Of a stretch of DNA of 64,000 bases, positions 26,578-39,231 are shown one piece after another. The translations under genes were made by a program, and so were the position numbers. How positions within the stretch are numbered: position 1 is the first letter of the stretch; each line of letters begins with the position of its first letter. The notes under the pieces are model-generated. The model did no database searches. It worked only from the letters and a program-made list of their open reading frames with translations, and was not told the origin of the DNA. This DNA is from Impatiens glandulifera (lineage: Eukaryota > Streptophyta > Magnoliopsida > Ericales > Balsaminaceae): assembly GCF_907164915.1 (NCBI RefSeq), contig NC_061862.1, positions 60,203,068 to 60,267,067 on the forward strand, given 5' to 3'.

Positions 26578-26864
26578 TCCTATTGGGGAGGAAGAAAAGT
26601 CGTCACCCAGCAATTTCGGTCTGCCGTCACTTATGAAGTGCACTCGATGGATGGATGGCGGCTGCTAATTTCTTGTCCGCGGCCTTTGTTTGAACATCTT
26701 ACGAAGAAAAAAGGGATTTTTCTTTTTTAGTTTCTAGCTTTTTGTTTTTTTATGCAAATGCAAGTTGACAAATTTTATATATTTTTATTTTAATTCAATA
26801 ATTTTCGTATAACTCACCAGTCATATGCAAATAATTTTCTTAATTTTATTCACATAAAAAATTA

Positions 26865-26942
<78 letters not shown>

Positions 26943-26961
26943 CAAATCTCAACTCCACTTA
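26578..26961 (-). promoter_or_regulatory. 5' leader and promoter region of the ASA gene, with (TA)35
   Basis: The first ~110 bases upstream of the ATG are GC-richer (probable 5' UTR). AT-rich DNA follows, then an uninterrupted TA tract at 26,869-26,938, then the edge of a MITE at 26,962. No single TATA box can be chosen among the AT-rich candidates. Confidence 0.45.
26869..26938. repeat. (TA)n microsatellite in the ASA upstream region
   Basis: About 35 uninterrupted TA dinucleotides, roughly 290 bp upstream of the ASA start codon. Confidence 0.95.
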
Positions 26962-27077
26962 GAGCTTGTTTGAGGAAGGAGTTATTTGGATAAATCCTGG
27001 GTTTTGTCCAAATAACCTTTGTATGATGGAATTGATAAAAAACTAGGTTTTTTAAAATTTATACCAATTTTACCCTT

Positions 27078-27108
<31 letters not shown>

Positions 27109-28233
27109 TTGTAAATGACATAATTTAATTTATATGAAATTAAATAAAATTTTAAAATATAATAAAATAAATATTAAAAAACTTTAAATATTTTAATATT
27201 AATAAAAAAAATTTATTTATTTATATATTATAATTAATAATACTTTTTTTAAATAAAATAATTTTATTTATATTAAATTAAATTTTTAAATATAAGAAAA
27301 TAAATATTAAAAAACTATACATATATTAATATTAACTTTTATTAATAAAAAATAAAATTTTAATATATATATATATATATTATAATTAATAATACTTTTT
27401 TTAAATGAAATAATTTAATTTCTATTAAATTAAATTTTAAAATATAATAAAATAAATATTAAAAACTATACATATATTAGTATTAACTTTTATTAATATA
27501 AAAATAAAATTTTAAATAAATATTAATCTTATAAATTATTATTATTAAAATTTAAATATTATATGAGATAATATAATATGTTATAGTTTTATTTATATTA
27601 TAAATTTATTTTAATTATTATAATTAATTAAAAAAAATAAATAAAATAGTTTCAGTGGTCTATAATTATAATTTAAATGTCATTTAATTTTATTGTTATT
27701 ATTTTCTTAAATTACATTATAATATTTTGATTTTATTAAATTAAAAAAAAAAATATTAACTTAAATTAATAAATATATTTATTTAGAATGAGTTTATATA
27801 TATAAAAATAGAATAAATTTCTTTATAAATATTTAATTTATATGAGATATATTTATAAATTAATTAATATATGTTATTCAAATATATTAACTTTATTTTT
27901 TAGTATAATTATTTATTTATTTGAATTATTTAAATTTTAATAGGGTATGTTATAATTGAATTTATATTGTGATTTTATTTTTATTTGAGATAATTAATAA
28001 AATTATTTAAAATGAAATAATTTTATAATTTAATTTATATTAAAATAATTAAAATATAAATAAATATTATATATATTAAAATAATTTTTTATTAATATAA
28101 AAATAAATATTTAAGTAGAGGGTAATTTGGGTATTTTAATTAATAAAAAGATTGATTTGATTGATGATGGGATGGTTGGGTTTTGGGATAAAACCTGGGT
28201 TTTATCCCAAAAACCCAAAGATCAAACGAGGCC
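26962..28233. mobile_element. Harbinger/Tourist-like non-autonomous element, 1.27 kb
   Basis: The left end GAGCTTGTTTGA and right end (reverse complement) GGCCTCGTTTGA form a terminal inverted repeat. It continues imperfectly through GGATAAATCCTGGGTTTTGTCC on one side and GGGATAAAACCCAGGTTTTATCCC on the other. TTA flanks both ends (26,959-26,961 and 28,234-28,236), the 3-bp target duplication of PIF/Harbinger elements. The right subterminal region is itself a palindrome (GGGATAAAACC/GGTTTTATCCC). The interior is over 85% A+T with no transposase, and holds about three tandem units of ~152 bp (TATAATTAATAATAC near 27,229 and 27,381). Deletion derivative or MITE. Confidence 0.7.
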
Positions 28234-28261
28234 TTAAAACTGATATACCCTCAAAGTTGGA

Positions 28262-29055
28262 TGACAAATGATATACCTTCAAAGTTGCTACCTATACAGG
28301 TAGTGCCTGAATCCAATAAACACATGTTAATCTTTAAATTTCTCTCACCACTAATTCATAAACTTTAATTATAGTTGAGAATTTAAAATAGAAAATAATA
28401 TATTAAATTATTTTATATTCTTTTTTAAGTAAAAATAACATAATAATTTTAAATCACCTTTATAAATATATATGTATTAAATTATTATATATATTTTGTT
28501 ACGAGAAATAACACAATAATTTAAAAAATTATTATTAATTAAATATATATTAAATTATTATTATTTATTAATAACAAATTAATGTTATATATGTTTTGTA
28601 TCATATGCATTAAATCATTATATATATTATTCTATAAGGAACAACATAATAATTTAAAAAATATATTATTAATTAAATATATATTATATTAATATTATTT
28701 AGTAGTGACATAAAAATTATAACCTAATAATTTAAAATTACTATTAATTAAATATATATATTGCATTAATATTATTATACGTGGATGAGAATTTAAAAAA
28801 AAAATTATGCATTAAATTATTATATATATTTTTTAGGAGAAATAATATTATAAATTTAAATAATTATATTATTTTTCCTTAAAACAAAATATATAATAAT
28901 TTAATATGTTAGTTTTTTTCTTTAAATTCTCAACTATAACTATAGTTAAGTTTATGAGTTAATGGTGAGAGAAACATATTTTATGATTGACATGTGTCAT
29001 TTAGTAAATGGATTCAGGCCGTGCCCATAAAGGTAGCATCAAACGAACCCCTCAA
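28262..29055. mobile_element. Fold-back MITE-like element, ~0.8 kb
   Basis: Inverted arms of about 150-170 bp. The left arm (about 28,275-28,440) runs GCTACCT...GCCTGAATCC...CTCTCACCA...ATAGTTGAGAATTTAAA. The right arm (about 28,890-29,040), read in reverse complement, has the same blocks in the same order. The centre is nearly pure A+T. It has no coding region. The family is uncertain because no clean target duplication was found. Confidence 0.6.
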
Positions 29056-32035
29056 AGTTGGGTGATAATTCGAGTTAATTTCAAATTGGCGGGTTTGAGA
29101 TAATAAGTTAACAAGTTGAGCGATAATGATTTAAATCTGACATGTTTAATAATTCGTGTCAAAATCTCTAATGACTAATATGAACATTGATCCGAACACA
29201 ACTCAATTTACCTAATTCAACTCGAACCAACCCGATATAATTAATTCACATCTCTGTTTTAAATTAAAATGACATCAACACAAAACACAAATAAAGTTAA
29301 ATTACATATATGTTTACAAAAATTCATAAAAAAAAAATGAGTGAGTGAGTAAAAAAAAAACCACAAAACTCATAAAAAAAACTTATAAATTGATTATTAA
29401 GTCTACTCTGAGTTATTTCAGGTCAACCCGATTTGAATTTATTTATTAATCAGGTTAAATAAGGTTAAATAAATCGACCTTTGAAAAAAAATTACATGAC
29501 AATTTAATATTTTTGGTGTTGACAATTTAATTTTTTTCGTGTTCAGTTCATATCATGTATACGTGTGGAATTCAAAATTATAAGCTCTACCTCAAACCAT
29601 TAATTTGATTAAATTAGTAATAATAAAATATAGTATTTTGAAAATAATTATATTTAGAATTTTTTATTTCGGTCAACTTTTTCAATCCATCAAATAGCCT
29701 CCTTAATGGAAGAGCAAATAAGAGAGTAAAATTGAGAAGGAAATAAATCACTTTACTAATTGAAAAAAAAAGTATGGGTTGAGAGAGAGGCTCTTCTAAA
29801 TTTCTTCTACCTATTATTTTTCGTAAATCTAAATATTATTCACATTAAATTATTATTAAAAATAATAAATGTTTTTTTTTGTAATTATATATTTATATTT
29901 TATAAAATTTTCACTTAATAATCTAATTCAAACAATATTATTAAAAGAGTAGAATTACATATAAAGTGCATGTAGAAAAAAATATAAACTAAATAATTTT
30001 GACAAGAAAAACTTAATAAAAATCCTGGATTTTGTATTCAAATGATTAAATCTTACATTCCAAAATTAGATAAATAACAAACAAAATCTAAATAAAAAAT
30101 GTAATCACAAATAAAATTATTAAGCAATTTATATTACAGATGAAACACAAATTAATGAAAAGTAATAATTATCAGTTAATTCTTGATACTCTAATAAATA
30201 GTCTATTCTTCAAATAAAATTTAGTAAAATAAATATTAAAAATTCATTCATAAACAAAATCTTAGATTATGAGACAAAAATACTTATATATATGGCCTCC
30301 TGATTTTGAAATTAAAAAAAAAAAAAATCTCATAACAAAATTAGAGATATTCAAGGAATCAATTCATTTGGAATTCATAATCATAATTTTAAATATGGTC
30401 TCACTGAGACTAACAATAGTTAGAATTTTTTAAAAATAATTTACATTAAATTTTGGACTTCTGGACTTTGATACATTATCTTTTGTAATGAACAAGAAAT
30501 TTTTGTCTAATATGAGTTGTAGGTAAATGTGTATCAATCCTACTATACAAGAATTAACTCAATTGAATCAACATTCAGTTCACATAATCAAATATTTTGC
30601 ATAAATCGTTTTGACAATTTTACTAGTTCGTGATAACTGAATTGAGAAAAACATCCATTTTGCACTTTGACATACAAAGAAGAGATGTAAGTCATATAAA
30701 AAATTTAGAGCATGTGAAGTTATATTCAATACATAATTGATCTCTAAAATTTACCTAATTTCACTTTTCCTATATTTTGATAAATGTCTAAACTCAATTG
30801 ATTTCACTTTTGATGCACAATCAAAACATAAACTATAAGCATTCTAGACAGTGTACAGAAGTTTAACACAAGTCCAAATACTATAACTTAACTATCAATT
30901 TCAAAAATCAAATTTCAAACAAATTCCAAAAAAAATTAAAATCAGAAATTAGGCTATTAATTGATTTTAACTACTCCAAAATCATTTTACATAAGGTAAG
31001 GATAAAATAGAAACAATATTCAAGTTCAAAAACTGTCCAACAATAAAAACACAATTTCAAATAATTTTTAAAATTTCAAAATTAGAAGTTTCTATTTTAA
31101 ATATTATGGATCGATTCTATAAATACATAAATGATCTATGATGTACATAGAACTAAATCGAAACAACAATTGGACAAAACAATTTAAATAATCATGATGT
31201 GAAGACTCAAATTCATAACTTTGAGTAATAATATGAGTTTTTTTAAATTATACTATTTCAAAAATACTCATTACATTTTGATTTTCACAAATTTGAAGTA
31301 GTTAACATACAACTTTTTTAGAAACACACTCCATACAAATATATATACATAAATTTCAAGAAGCTTAAGCTCGGTACCAACGAATTTGGTTTTGTTCGAT
31401 CCCTAGTAGATTCAATTTTTATTCATTATTTTTATAATTTATATAAATATTATATATATGGACAATTTTAAAAAATTATATATATTGTTATATATATATA
31501 TAACAATCTATTTAAAACTTAATTTGCGATATATTTAAATAAAAATAAATTATTATTAATTTGTCTACAATTTGACGGGTAAATAATATTTTTTATACTG
31601 AAAAAATAGTTAAAAATAAATTAATCTTTTTGATTATTTATCTACATTTTATATTTAACACAAAATGATAAATAATATTTTTTATATTGAAAAAATAATT
31701 TTAATTTATTAATAAAAATGTTCCAATGTTGTTTATGAATTTAAAAAAAAAACAAAAAATCAAAATTTTATTAGTTACAAAATTTAAAAAAACATGCATA
31801 CACAAAATTATAAATAAAACATATCAATCATAAGCAGTCTGATGGTTAAAATGATAATCTTCCACACACGAACAAGAGTTTGAATCTTTGCAAATACAAA
31901 TTTAAGTAAGATCATTAACAAATGAGATATTGATGGTTAAAACATATAAATCATATATATTATTGGCCAAAGTATGAGGTCACGAGATTAAAAACTGATT
32001 GAGATATTAGTGATTAATTAGTCGAAAGATTAGAT
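29056..32035. other. AT-rich intergenic DNA
   Basis: About 3 kb without a gene, with many homopolymer A runs. At 31,830-31,905 a stretch with GTCTGATGGTTAAAATGATA and AGAGTTTGAATCTTTGC weakly resembles the A and B boxes of a tRNA-derived SINE. No other feature was seen. Confidence 0.5.
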
Positions 32036-32865
32036 GTTTAGATTACTAAGAGATAAGAAGCTTGTGATATTTAAGGATAAAAGACTTGTAAAAGTGTGTG
32101 ATTGAGATGTAGTTTGTCGATGGATGAATAAGAGACATAAGAGACGTGTAAAAGTGTGTGAGAGGTCGGTAACAATGGATCGTGAGGTCATAATATTAGA
32201 GATCGATTGAGATTGATGGTTGGTTTGTCGAGAGATAAGAGATGTGAAAGTGTGATTAAGATTTGTGATTGGTTTACCGAGGGATAAGAAGTCGGTAGCA
32301 TTGGTTTGTCAATGATAAGAGATTTGTGATTGGTTTGTCGAGGGATAAGATGAGAGATTTTAGTAATATGAGAAACTAATAGGAAAACAAAAAATATTGA
32401 TGGTTAAATATATGGACGAGATTGTTGATTTGTCAAAAGTGAAGGTAAAAGATGTTGGTACTGAGTTGAGTACAGAAGTGAAGTGAGGTTATGAGATTAA
32501 AGAAGTGGATTGATGGTTGATTTGTCGAGGGATAAAAAGTCAATTGAGATTTGTTGATTGATTTTTCGAGGGATAAGATGTCGATAACATTGTTTTGTCA
32601 AGGATAAGAGACTTGTGAAAATGTGATTGGAATGAGGTTTGTCGATGGATAAAAGGTCGATTGAGATTTGGTGGTTGATTTTTCGAGGAATAAGAGGTTG
32701 ATAACATTGATTTGCTAATGATAAGAGACTTGTGAAAGTGTGATTAAGATTTGTGGTTGGTTTGTCGAGGGATAAGAGACCAGTAACATTGGTTGACAAA
32801 TTATAAGATATTTGTGGTTGGTTTGCCGATGGATAAAATGAGAGATTAAATGGTAAACAAAAAAT
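32036..32865. repeat. Degenerate minisatellite, ~110 bp higher-order unit
   Basis: Recurring blocks GGTTTGTCGAGGGATAAGAG, ACTTGTGAAAGTGTGATT and GGTNGATAACATTG alternate over 0.8 kb. GATAAGAGACTTGTGAAA recurs 114 bp apart (about 32,605 and 32,719). A 100-codon minus-strand frame (32,799-32,497) reads as repeated LLSLDK.P peptides and is a consequence of the repeat. A looser version continues to about 33,080. Confidence 0.75.
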
Positions 32866-35560
32866 ATTAGTGGTTAAATATATGAATGAGATTGTTGGTC
32901 TACCGAAGAAGTTAAAATAAATAGGTTAGTGATATGATGAGATTGTTGATGTGTCAAAAGTGAAGTTAAAAGATGTCGGTACTGTTGAGATAGTTAGGTG
33001 TAGAAGTGAGGTTACAAAAGTAATAATATGAGATGTTTATTATGTAAGAAATACTATTTTTGGTTTACCGAGAAATTAGGTAAAGTCGGTGAACTAATGA
33101 AAAAAAAAGTTAAATGAATGTCTCCTTATCAACTTTGTTATCATTTTTTTTTTGATGAATAACAAAAACAAACGTTGAATGAAAGGAGTAAGAAATCTTT
33201 CATGTTCAGACCATAGATATTATCAACGAAAAAAATGATGAAGACAATGAAAACGATGATGATGACGACAAAGAAGTGAGTATAGTCTATTTCAACTTTG
33301 TAAATGTAAATTTTATTTATCCTTGCAAGTTGCAACGCAAGGGCCAGGTTATTGCACTATTTTTTTAACTCGTGAAAGTAGTTCAAATGGAAAAGATTTT
33401 ACCTAAAAAAAGTCAAAGATACTATGTTTGATTCTCGCTCAACTCTATGATTTAAATAGGTTAATGCCAAACCTGAGTCATAAATAAAAAACTGAACTCT
33501 TCCTCTTGAATTTTAGGATGGATAGAAAAAGAAATAAGTTATTAATACGTGGAATTTAGGTTTTTTCTATAACAAATATATAACTAATTCAAATTTCTTA
33601 ACCTTCCAATTTTAGTGATTGTAAACAATAGTTGGGCTGATGGGTTTAAGACATAATGGGCGTTACCGAGCTCATTTGGTTTAGCCTTTTAGGCATAGTT
33701 AGGTTTTATTATGGTTAATGAGTAATTGATTAAATAATAAATAATTTGTGAGGAGATTAATAATATGTTATTTTGTAATTAAAATATTTAGATGAAATAA
33801 TATCTCTGTACCTGCATTTTAATTAAATAAACCTTAATATATTTAAATAAGGCTCAATTACTATTTGAGGTTAGATCTTAAACCGTGATTAGATGAGGCT
33901 CGAACTTTGAATTGTATCGTATAAAATTCTAACTATCATAATTTTAGTTATTTAAGACTTTTTAAAAAATAATAAATGTCTGTTTCTTACTTTCTTAATT
34001 AATTTACCTCATTTGTATAAATAAAATAACAATTTTTTATTTTTTCAATTTGTCAATATATTTTCACATTATAAGTAAATTTCTTAAGGTATTCAAACCG
34101 TATTAGACAAATTTGAACGCGTATATCTCAAAAAAAAACTCAATTTAAAATACAAATAAAATACAAATTCGTCTAAATTCGTAGACAATACATAGTGTTA
34201 TGTCGTTATTAATTAAGCTATTTGAAAAATAAATATAAAATCTATCTCTATTAAAAATTTATCAAATTTTTCTTAGATTACACATTTTTTGTTACCAAAT
34301 TATTTTTAACAAAATAGAAAGCATAAATCTCAATAAATAATAAGAAAACAATAATCAATTTTAAAACTACGTTCAAAACGTATTTAAATATCATTTCATT
34401 TAAAAACACGACAAATTTATTAAAAAAACAAAAATGATACGTTATAACAAATGTTTTGTCCATTTGGAGTCTCCAATGGTTAAAATTTTGATAGTTCGAG
34501 TTCATATAACACAATTTAAAGTTCGAGTTTCATTTGGTAAAATCGACGCAAGTTCGAACCTCAAATAACAATTCAGTCATTTAAATAATATTGATGGGTA
34601 GTTATTTTGAATAAATATGTTTTTATGTATAAAAATTTAAAGGATATTAATATATAATAATATATTTTAGTATTTTGGTTAATGAATTGAGTTACATGAT
34701 TAATAAGAAAACTATGAAATCAGTTATTAGTTTTTGTTGTGAGTGGATTTATGTAGTGGTTTTATTAATATGATTAAGTTGAACAAACAAAGTTATTTAT
34801 CTACTAAATAGTTTAAACCTTTATTTATCTAAGATTCTAAATAATATAGTACTTTAATAGTTTTAAGATAAATAATGTATATTTTGTCATGAATTTGATT
34901 ATTTTTAAAATTATTTTCTTTTTGATATTTTTAATATTATATTTAAGTTTTTTAATTTTAATTTTTTACTATTTTTTTTTTTGTAAGTGTTAGGACAGTA
35001 TATGCATATATATATATATATAAACAAGATAGATGGAACAAGTGAAAAAAAAAAGTGATGGCTGACCTACTAGTAGTATGTTCTCTTTCAAATAGAACAA
35101 CTTGAAAAAAAAAATAAAATAAATAAAATAAAAGATGATTGTGAAAGGAGATGAGAAAGGAGATAAGAAGATTGCGTGGCATTTGCGTCCATATTTCTTT
35201 AGCACATTCTCATTATCCTCTTTCTATCTCCACCTTTTTTCATTAATTCATTTTGGTCCCAATATCATGTTGTTGTTATTGCATATATAATGCACTTTTT
35301 GAAAGATGCCAAATAGTTTTGTATCTTATAGGAAATAATATTACATATAATTTTGACATATGACATCTCTGCATAAATCACATAAGGGGGCTTAATGGAT
35401 AAATAGTTGAGGGGAATGCTTTTTCTATTTGGAGATATTTATTCTCAATAGAGCAGTGGGACTTTATTAGAAAAAAAACATTTCATTGAATTAAGTGTAC
35501 AATAAAGTTGGTTTGTGTTGTCTAGGAGAAAATTCACATAGGATTTTATCTAATTTTACT
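32866..35560. other. AT-rich intergenic DNA
   Basis: No gene. At 33,370-33,450 GTAGTTCAAATGGAAAAGAT followed by GTTTGATTCTCGC could be decayed A and B boxes of a tRNA-like SINE. At 34,650-34,700 the phrase ATATTAATATATAATAATAT belongs to an AT-rich element family seen again at 38,460, 40,450 and 48,750. Poly-A runs lie near 35,105-35,130. Confidence 0.5.
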
Positions 35561-35568
35561 ATTATGAT
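35561..35568. repeat. Target-site duplication, left (ATTATGAT)
   Basis: ATTATGAT here and at 37,001-37,008 flank the MULE-like element. The match can be extended to 10 bases (ATTATGATGG) if the element start is placed two bases further right. Confidence 0.7.
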
Positions 35569-35721
35569 GGGAAATGGGATGAAATGGCCTTATTAATAAT
35601 TAATAGCCTTAATTCTAAAAAAGGTCCTCGCTTGATAATGTTTACAAAATAGGCTTTTTTGCCCTATAAAAAGTCCGTAATACCTCTCGCGCGCCTGTTT
35701 TATCGTTCAATTACGAGAAAT

Positions 35722-35791
35722 GTCATTCACGCATTTTCATTTAAAAAGCGTGAGTTGATTAACGTGTTTTAGATGAAAATGCGTGAATGAT
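35722..35791. repeat. Nested palindrome inside the left MULE arm
   Basis: TCATTCACGCATTTTCAT is followed about 30 bases later by its reverse complement ATGAAAATGCGTGAATGA. The same nested palindrome is present in the right arm (about 36,787-36,858). Each arm can therefore fold on itself as well as pair with the other arm. Confidence 0.85.
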
Positions 35792-36079
35792 ATATTTCTC
35801 GCATTTGGTATTTTTCGCATTTGGTATATTTCTCGCATTTGGTATATTCCTCGCATTTTGTAGAAAGTGAATATACCAAATTTTGGTGACCATAATCTCT
35901 TGCCATATTATTCAACTCATCTGCATTTTGACATATGTGTCTCATGGAGTATCACAACCAAACATTCAAGTCTATCACAAATTTTAGCTCATGGAGTATC
36001 ACAACCAAACATTGGCAGAAAAATGGATAAGTATACAGAACAAAATGATGCCACACTAAGAAAGCAATCGCCAATGACC

Positions 36080-36270
36080 GACAATGTGAATCAGCCTTGT
36101 TGGTAGGAATGTGAATGGATGTTCGCCTAGAGCTGATAGATGAGTCACATCGGAATTGAAAATGAACACCGCAAGAGATCCAAGCGGCAGAAGAGAAAGG
36201 AAGGTGAAAGTGTGAACATTGTGGTCGCTCCCGTAATACAAAGGAAACTTGTTGGAAGCCTTTTATCGTG
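36080..36270 (+). pseudogene. Captured copia-like gag zinc-knuckle fragment
   Basis: In the centre of the MULE-like element, 36,211-36,264 reads CEHCGRSRNTKETCWKPF. This matches the zinc knuckle of copia-type Gag proteins (C-x2-C-x4-H-x4-C, often followed by a W), with the histidine replaced by asparagine, which needs one base change. A basic stretch precedes it in another frame (RDPSGRRERKVK), so a frameshift separates them. It is not derived from the copia element at 42,133-48,684, whose knuckle is CFFCRHSTHMKRDC. Capture of host or retroelement pieces is well known for MULEs. No expression signal is seen. Confidence 0.55.
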
Positions 36271-37000
36271 ACCTTCCAAGTTTCAGAATGATTTGATATG
36301 CAATCTAATAGTAGTCCTGGCCTAATTTTATTATCTTAGCATGGATCACCTACCAAGCAAGGCAGGGACATCTAGACTAGCCAGGAAAATTCCCGAATCG
36401 AAAGTCAGCCCCTAAAAAGATAGAACCTTCCCGCCCTAACGTGCTCCCTCTATCGTCCGCTTTTAGGGTAACCATTCTTGATATTTACCTTTTTTGCTTA
36501 ACTTTCTTTCTATATACTTATCCATTTTTCTGCCAATATTTGGTTGTGATACTCTATGAGACTCCATGAGCTAAAATTTGTGATAGGCTTGAATGTTTGG
36601 TTGTGATATTCCATGAGACACATATGCCAAAATGCAGATGAGTTGAAAACATATGGCTGGAGATTATGGTCACCAAAATTTGGTATATTCATTTCCTACA
36701 AAATGCGAGAAATATACCAAATGCGAGAAATACATCAAATGCGAGAAATATACCAAATGCAATAAATATTAAATGCGAGAAATATATCATTCACGCATTT
36801 TCATCTAAAACGCGTTAATCAACTCACGTTTTTTAGATGAAAATGCGTGAATGACATTTCTCATAATTGAGCGGTAAAACAGACGCGCGAGGGGTATTAC
36901 AGACTTTTCGTAGGAAAAAAAGACCCATTTTGCAAACATTATTAGGCGCAGGCCTTTTTTAGAATTAAGACTATTAGCAGGACATTTTATCAAATTTCCC

Positions 37001-37008
37001 ATTATGAT
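37001..37008. repeat. Target-site duplication, right (ATTATGAT)
   Basis: Right partner of the duplication at 35,561-35,568, directly after the right terminus ATTTCCC. Confidence 0.7.
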
Positions 37009-37010
37009 GG

Positions 37011-39231
37011 TACATTTTCCTTCTCAATTTTTAAATGATAACATTTTGCTATTGTAAAACTAGAGAAGAAAATATAAAAATTTATTAACACATCAAATTA
37101 CAACTATTATTAGTTACATTTATTAAATAAAATGAATTAAACATTTTTATTGATTTTTATCTTTTGTATGCACCCTACCCTGTATTTGTACTTGAAACCA
37201 ACATGCTAAATTCTTTAAATAAAAATTGAAATAAAACAAAATCAAATTAATTATTAACCACAAGTAGGTGTCAAATTATTTTACACAGAATAGTTTGATA
37301 ACAATTTCTAAAATATGATTTTCTCAATAAAATATATTCTTATACAATTTTGTTTTAAAAAATATGTTTTCATAATATAGTCATTGATGTCCAGAAAAAA
37401 AGTACTAATTTCAAATTCTCAATATTGATTTTTTAATAAAAGCAAAGTATAATGCTTATTATTTATTTTGAAAACCTGTATAATGCTTATTACTAGTAAT
37501 GTCAAAATTTATCTCTGATTTTGTTCATAAGGTTTTAAGTTTCAGTGGTTTAATTTTCTTTTATAAATGTAATTTATTTTTTATTTTGTATGGTTTGAGT
37601 TCTAGTATTTTTTAATTTAATTATTTTTACAATTGTATTTAATAATTATTTTTATGATATAAAATTAGCTGTTAGAATGTATATTTTTTTGTTTCTTTTA
37701 AAAGTGAAATTATTTATTGAGTTCACAATAATTTTTTTTAATAATAAAAGATTTGTAATTTTTGTCGAAAAAATAAATCAACTAATAAAGAAAGATTAAA
37801 AATGATAACAACCAACATATAATTTTGAATCTTAAGTATCTTTGTAAAAACTTTTGCGCATAAATGAGATAATTCATTTTTAAGTGCAAACTTCAAGACT
37901 AAATACATTTTAAACCACTCTTAATAATTAAATATTAAACAATTAATTGAGAAATAATATTATTTAATTTTTAAATTAAAATTAAATTAGTTATATAAAA
38001 AGATAGCACAATAAAAACTTAATAAAATAAAAAATTAGTCCTCAAAATTGACATTTCAATGAAAATAATAGATATGTAAGTATCATAATATTTAAATAAG
38101 CTGATAATAATATATAATGATAAAATAATATTTTTTTAAAGAAAATAACAAATATTTTGGTAATAAATTAAATGATGTAATTAATAAAAATAATAATAAA
38201 ATTTATTATTTTTTAAAATTATTTAAAAAAAACTTTAAGGACATAATTGAAATCAATGTTAGTTGTAAACTATTTAAAAAATATATTATTGTGAATTGTA
38301 AATCATCCAATGATTGATTATATTAATGGATGTGATATTAGGATAGAATAAGTATTATTAAGCTTTTTAAATGGATTATTTAAATAACTTCAGGATGTAT
38401 AAAAAGTTATTATAGTCATTGATTTAAAAATATTTTTTTTTAAAAGTTAAAAAAATATTAATATATAATAATAAAATAAAAAATAATAATTTAAAATAAA
38501 TATATTTTAATATTTTAATTAATAAATTAAATCATCAATATAAATAAAAAATAAAATAATGATCCTATAATAAGTATTGAACTAAATTTTCAATTTATTT
38601 AAATATTATTTTATTATATTATTAAATTTATTAATTAAAATACTAAAATATTTTATATTTTAAATTATTATTATATATTAATATTTTTTAAAATAAATTT
38701 TCCCTTTTAAAAATAATTACCCTTAATTACATCTTAAATAACCCACATTATCAATTGAGATGGTTTGAGATAGTATTATATAAATAAAATTTTGTTTGAT
38801 ATTTTAATTAATAATTTAAATATTAAAATAATAAAAAGAAGGATAATTTAAGTGAACATAATATCTGATGAACATAAAATATCATGTTGATAATTTGAAA
38901 TGTAAAATAAAAAATCAGAGAGATATATAATTTGAAAACATGTAGGCCATTCATATGTGGATAAGGCAAACAAGACTGATCTCCCTAGATTTTATTGGGA
39001 GATCTTTTCCTACAACCTCTAATTAGATCCTTTATTTAATTTCTCATTTTTTTTTGTCTTAAAATAAATATAAATGAAATTACTTTCCCATTTCAGGCAG
39101 CAATACTAATATACCATGTTTGGAGGAAGAAAGTTTCTATACCTTTGACTAGCTCCCAAACTAGCACTCCTTTCATGGATTCTTGACTTAATCTCCAGAT
39201 TAGCTTGGATCTATCTAATTCCAGAGAAAAA
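37011..39231. other. Intergenic, upstream of the TPR-like gene
   Basis: AT-rich, without a gene. It contains the inverted-repeat element at 38,372-38,760. The last ~250 bases before the ATG are less AT-rich and probably hold the promoter and 5' UTR of the following gene; a TATA box cannot be singled out. Confidence 0.5.
38372..38760. mobile_element. AT-rich MITE-like inverted-repeat element
   Basis: The left part (GGATTATTTAAATAAC..., then ATATTAATATATAATAATAA and ATTTTAATTAATAAATTAAA) is mirrored by the right part read in reverse complement (GGGTTATTTAAGATGTAA..., the same two core blocks). Length is about 390 bp with no coding region. Similar core blocks occur near 34,650, 40,450, 48,750 and 51,300, suggesting a local family. 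Confidence 0.55.

Larger units (their letters stand above)
35569..37000. mobile_element. MULE-like element with ~470 bp inverted arms
   Basis: Left end GGGAAATGGGATGAAATGGCC and right end (reverse complement) GGGAAATTTGATAAAATGTCC begin arms that match in order over about 470 bp: 35,569-36,035 and 36,517-37,000. Shared blocks include CTCGCGCG, TCATTCACGCATTTTCAT, three to five TTTCTCGCATTTGGTATA-type units, TTTTGGTGACCATAATCTC and AACATTGGCAGAAAAATGG. Very long terminal inverted repeats beginning GGG and an 8-10 bp target duplication are characteristic of Mutator-like elements. The ~480 bp centre encodes no transposase. Small open frames in the arms are mirror images of each other and are not genes. 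Confidence 0.8.

Noticed and set aside
26578..26643. N-terminal extension of anthranilate synthase by 22 codons
   Set aside because: The apparent start is GTG; the first in-frame ATG is at 26,577 and gives a normal transit peptide.
32497..32799. 100-codon minus-strand frame with repeated LLSLDKP peptides
   Set aside because: Product of the ~110 bp minisatellite; no start context, no homology recognised.
35867..36692. Similar 60-79 codon frames on opposite strands in the MULE arms
   Set aside because: They are mirror copies of the inverted arm; similarity comes from the inverted repeat and there is no known domain.
39205..39231. Start of the TPR-like protein nine codons further upstream
   Set aside because: That codon is TTG; the first ATG is at 39,232.
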